From contig NZ_SMLG01000001.1 in the NCBI RefSeq assembly GCF_004349195.1, positions 1 to 64,000 of the forward strand: a stretch of 64,000 nucleotides of DNA, in the 5' to 3' direction. The notes under the pieces are model-generated. The model ran no database searches. It was not told the DNA's origin and was given only the letters and a program-made list of their open reading frames with translations. Numbering within the stretch: the first letter of the stretch is position 1; each line of letters begins with the position of its first letter. The stretch is from Flavobacterium rhamnosiphilum. Lineage in GTDB: Bacteria; Bacteroidota; Bacteroidia; Flavobacteriales; Flavobacteriaceae. Shown here one piece after another: positions 63,736-64,000 of this stretch. A program made the position numbers and the translations under genes.

Positions 63736-64000
63736 ATGGTACGTAAAGAGCACATATTTTTTTGGATAGTCATTATTATTTTAATGGGAGGAAATCCAAT
63801 GTCAGCCCAAGAGGGCACCGGGGAGAAGGAATATGCGCTAAAAGCTGATTTTCTGTATCGTTTTGTAGATTATGTTTATTGGAAAAATTATTCTAAAAAA
63901 CAAACTTTCAAGATCGCTATTCTGGAAGAAAGCCCAATTACCACTTCATTACTTACTATTACTAAAAACAAAAAAATTGAAGTAAAGGAATATAAAAATT
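63736..64000 (+). CDS. YfiR/DUF4154-family protein, truncated at window end
   Basis: The first 88 codons are visible: a signal peptide (FFWIVIIILMGGNPMSAQ) and then EYALKADFLYRFVDYVYW, the start of a YfiR-type (DUF4154) domain, which in other bacteria negatively controls a diguanylate cyclase from the periplasm. Carboxy-terminus lies outside the window. Starts 74 bases after the TonB receptor, same strand. Confidence 0.75.
   Translation, partial: MVRKEHIFFWIVIIILMGGNPMSAQEGTGEKEYALKADFLYRFVDYVYWKNYSKKQTFKIAILEESPITTSLLTITKNKKIEVKEYKN

Overview
The window is a piece of a low-GC Bacteroidota chromosome, most likely Flavobacterium or a close relative. This rests on TAnnTTTG-type -7 promoter elements, few Shine-Dalgarno signals, TonB-dependent receptors with an N-terminal carboxypeptidase-regulatory-like domain, and families typical of this phylum (DUF4270 lipoprotein, OlsF-type fused acyltransferase, DUF4286, OmpA porin with thrombospondin-3-type repeats). 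No tRNA, rRNA, prophage, complete insertion sequence or CRISPR array was seen.

Layout. 1-4.6 kb (minus): SGNH-hydrolase lipoprotein and a TonB-dependent receptor. 5-9.3 kb (minus): operon of a half-length glycogen-synthase-like protein, a DUF4270 lipoprotein and GlmS, divergent from panC-panD (9.4-10.6 kb). 10.9-16.2 kb (plus): an esterase-fold protein with an Asp in the nucleophile position, RadA, a leucine-rich-repeat protein and three small poorly known proteins. 16.4-26.6 kb: a membrane-anchored GT51 transglycosylase, aldo/keto reductase, OmpA-type lipoprotein, exonuclease III, OlsF-like lipid acyltransferase, TM2 protein, a dehydrogenase-VOC fusion and NhaA. 26.7-36.3 kb (minus): amidohydrolase, a membrane protein framed by inverted repeats, ProC, MgtE/RsmA (overlapping), DUF4286, TPR protein, SerS and a DMP19-like protein. 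36.3-39.5 kb is the accessory stretch: orphan small proteins, gene remnants, a perfect 26-bp hairpin and REP-like elements. 39.5-48.4 kb: MetG, EamA transporter, HAD phosphatase, OmpA porin, CAT-fold acetyltransferase, an orphan secreted protein, ferritin with a tiny Cys/Lys-rich protein, and a short SSB. 48.6-57.8 kb: GNAT-nitrilase fusion with an overlapping zinc-ribbon gene, M28 peptidase, SDR protein, second EamA transporter, M13 peptidase and a SCO protein. 57.9-64 kb: feoA-feoB-small Cys-tail membrane protein behind a Fur-like palindrome, a second TonB-dependent receptor and a truncated YfiR/DUF4154 gene.

Most of the window is ordinary housekeeping sequence. Ferrous iron import (FeoAB), ferritin storage and outer-membrane receptors form a loose iron theme. 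The less explained content is between genes: several families of structured repeats. They include two copies of an element whose flanks are conserved while its stem changes by compensatory substitutions, three REP-like hairpins (two arranged as a REPIN), a family of GTCrCAAATTGyGAC palindromes with three packed into about 110 bp, and a 26-bp perfect hairpin next to a 3' gene remnant. I found no gene in the window that would obviously mobilise or bind them. Apart from these repeats I did not find a clearly new multi-gene system.
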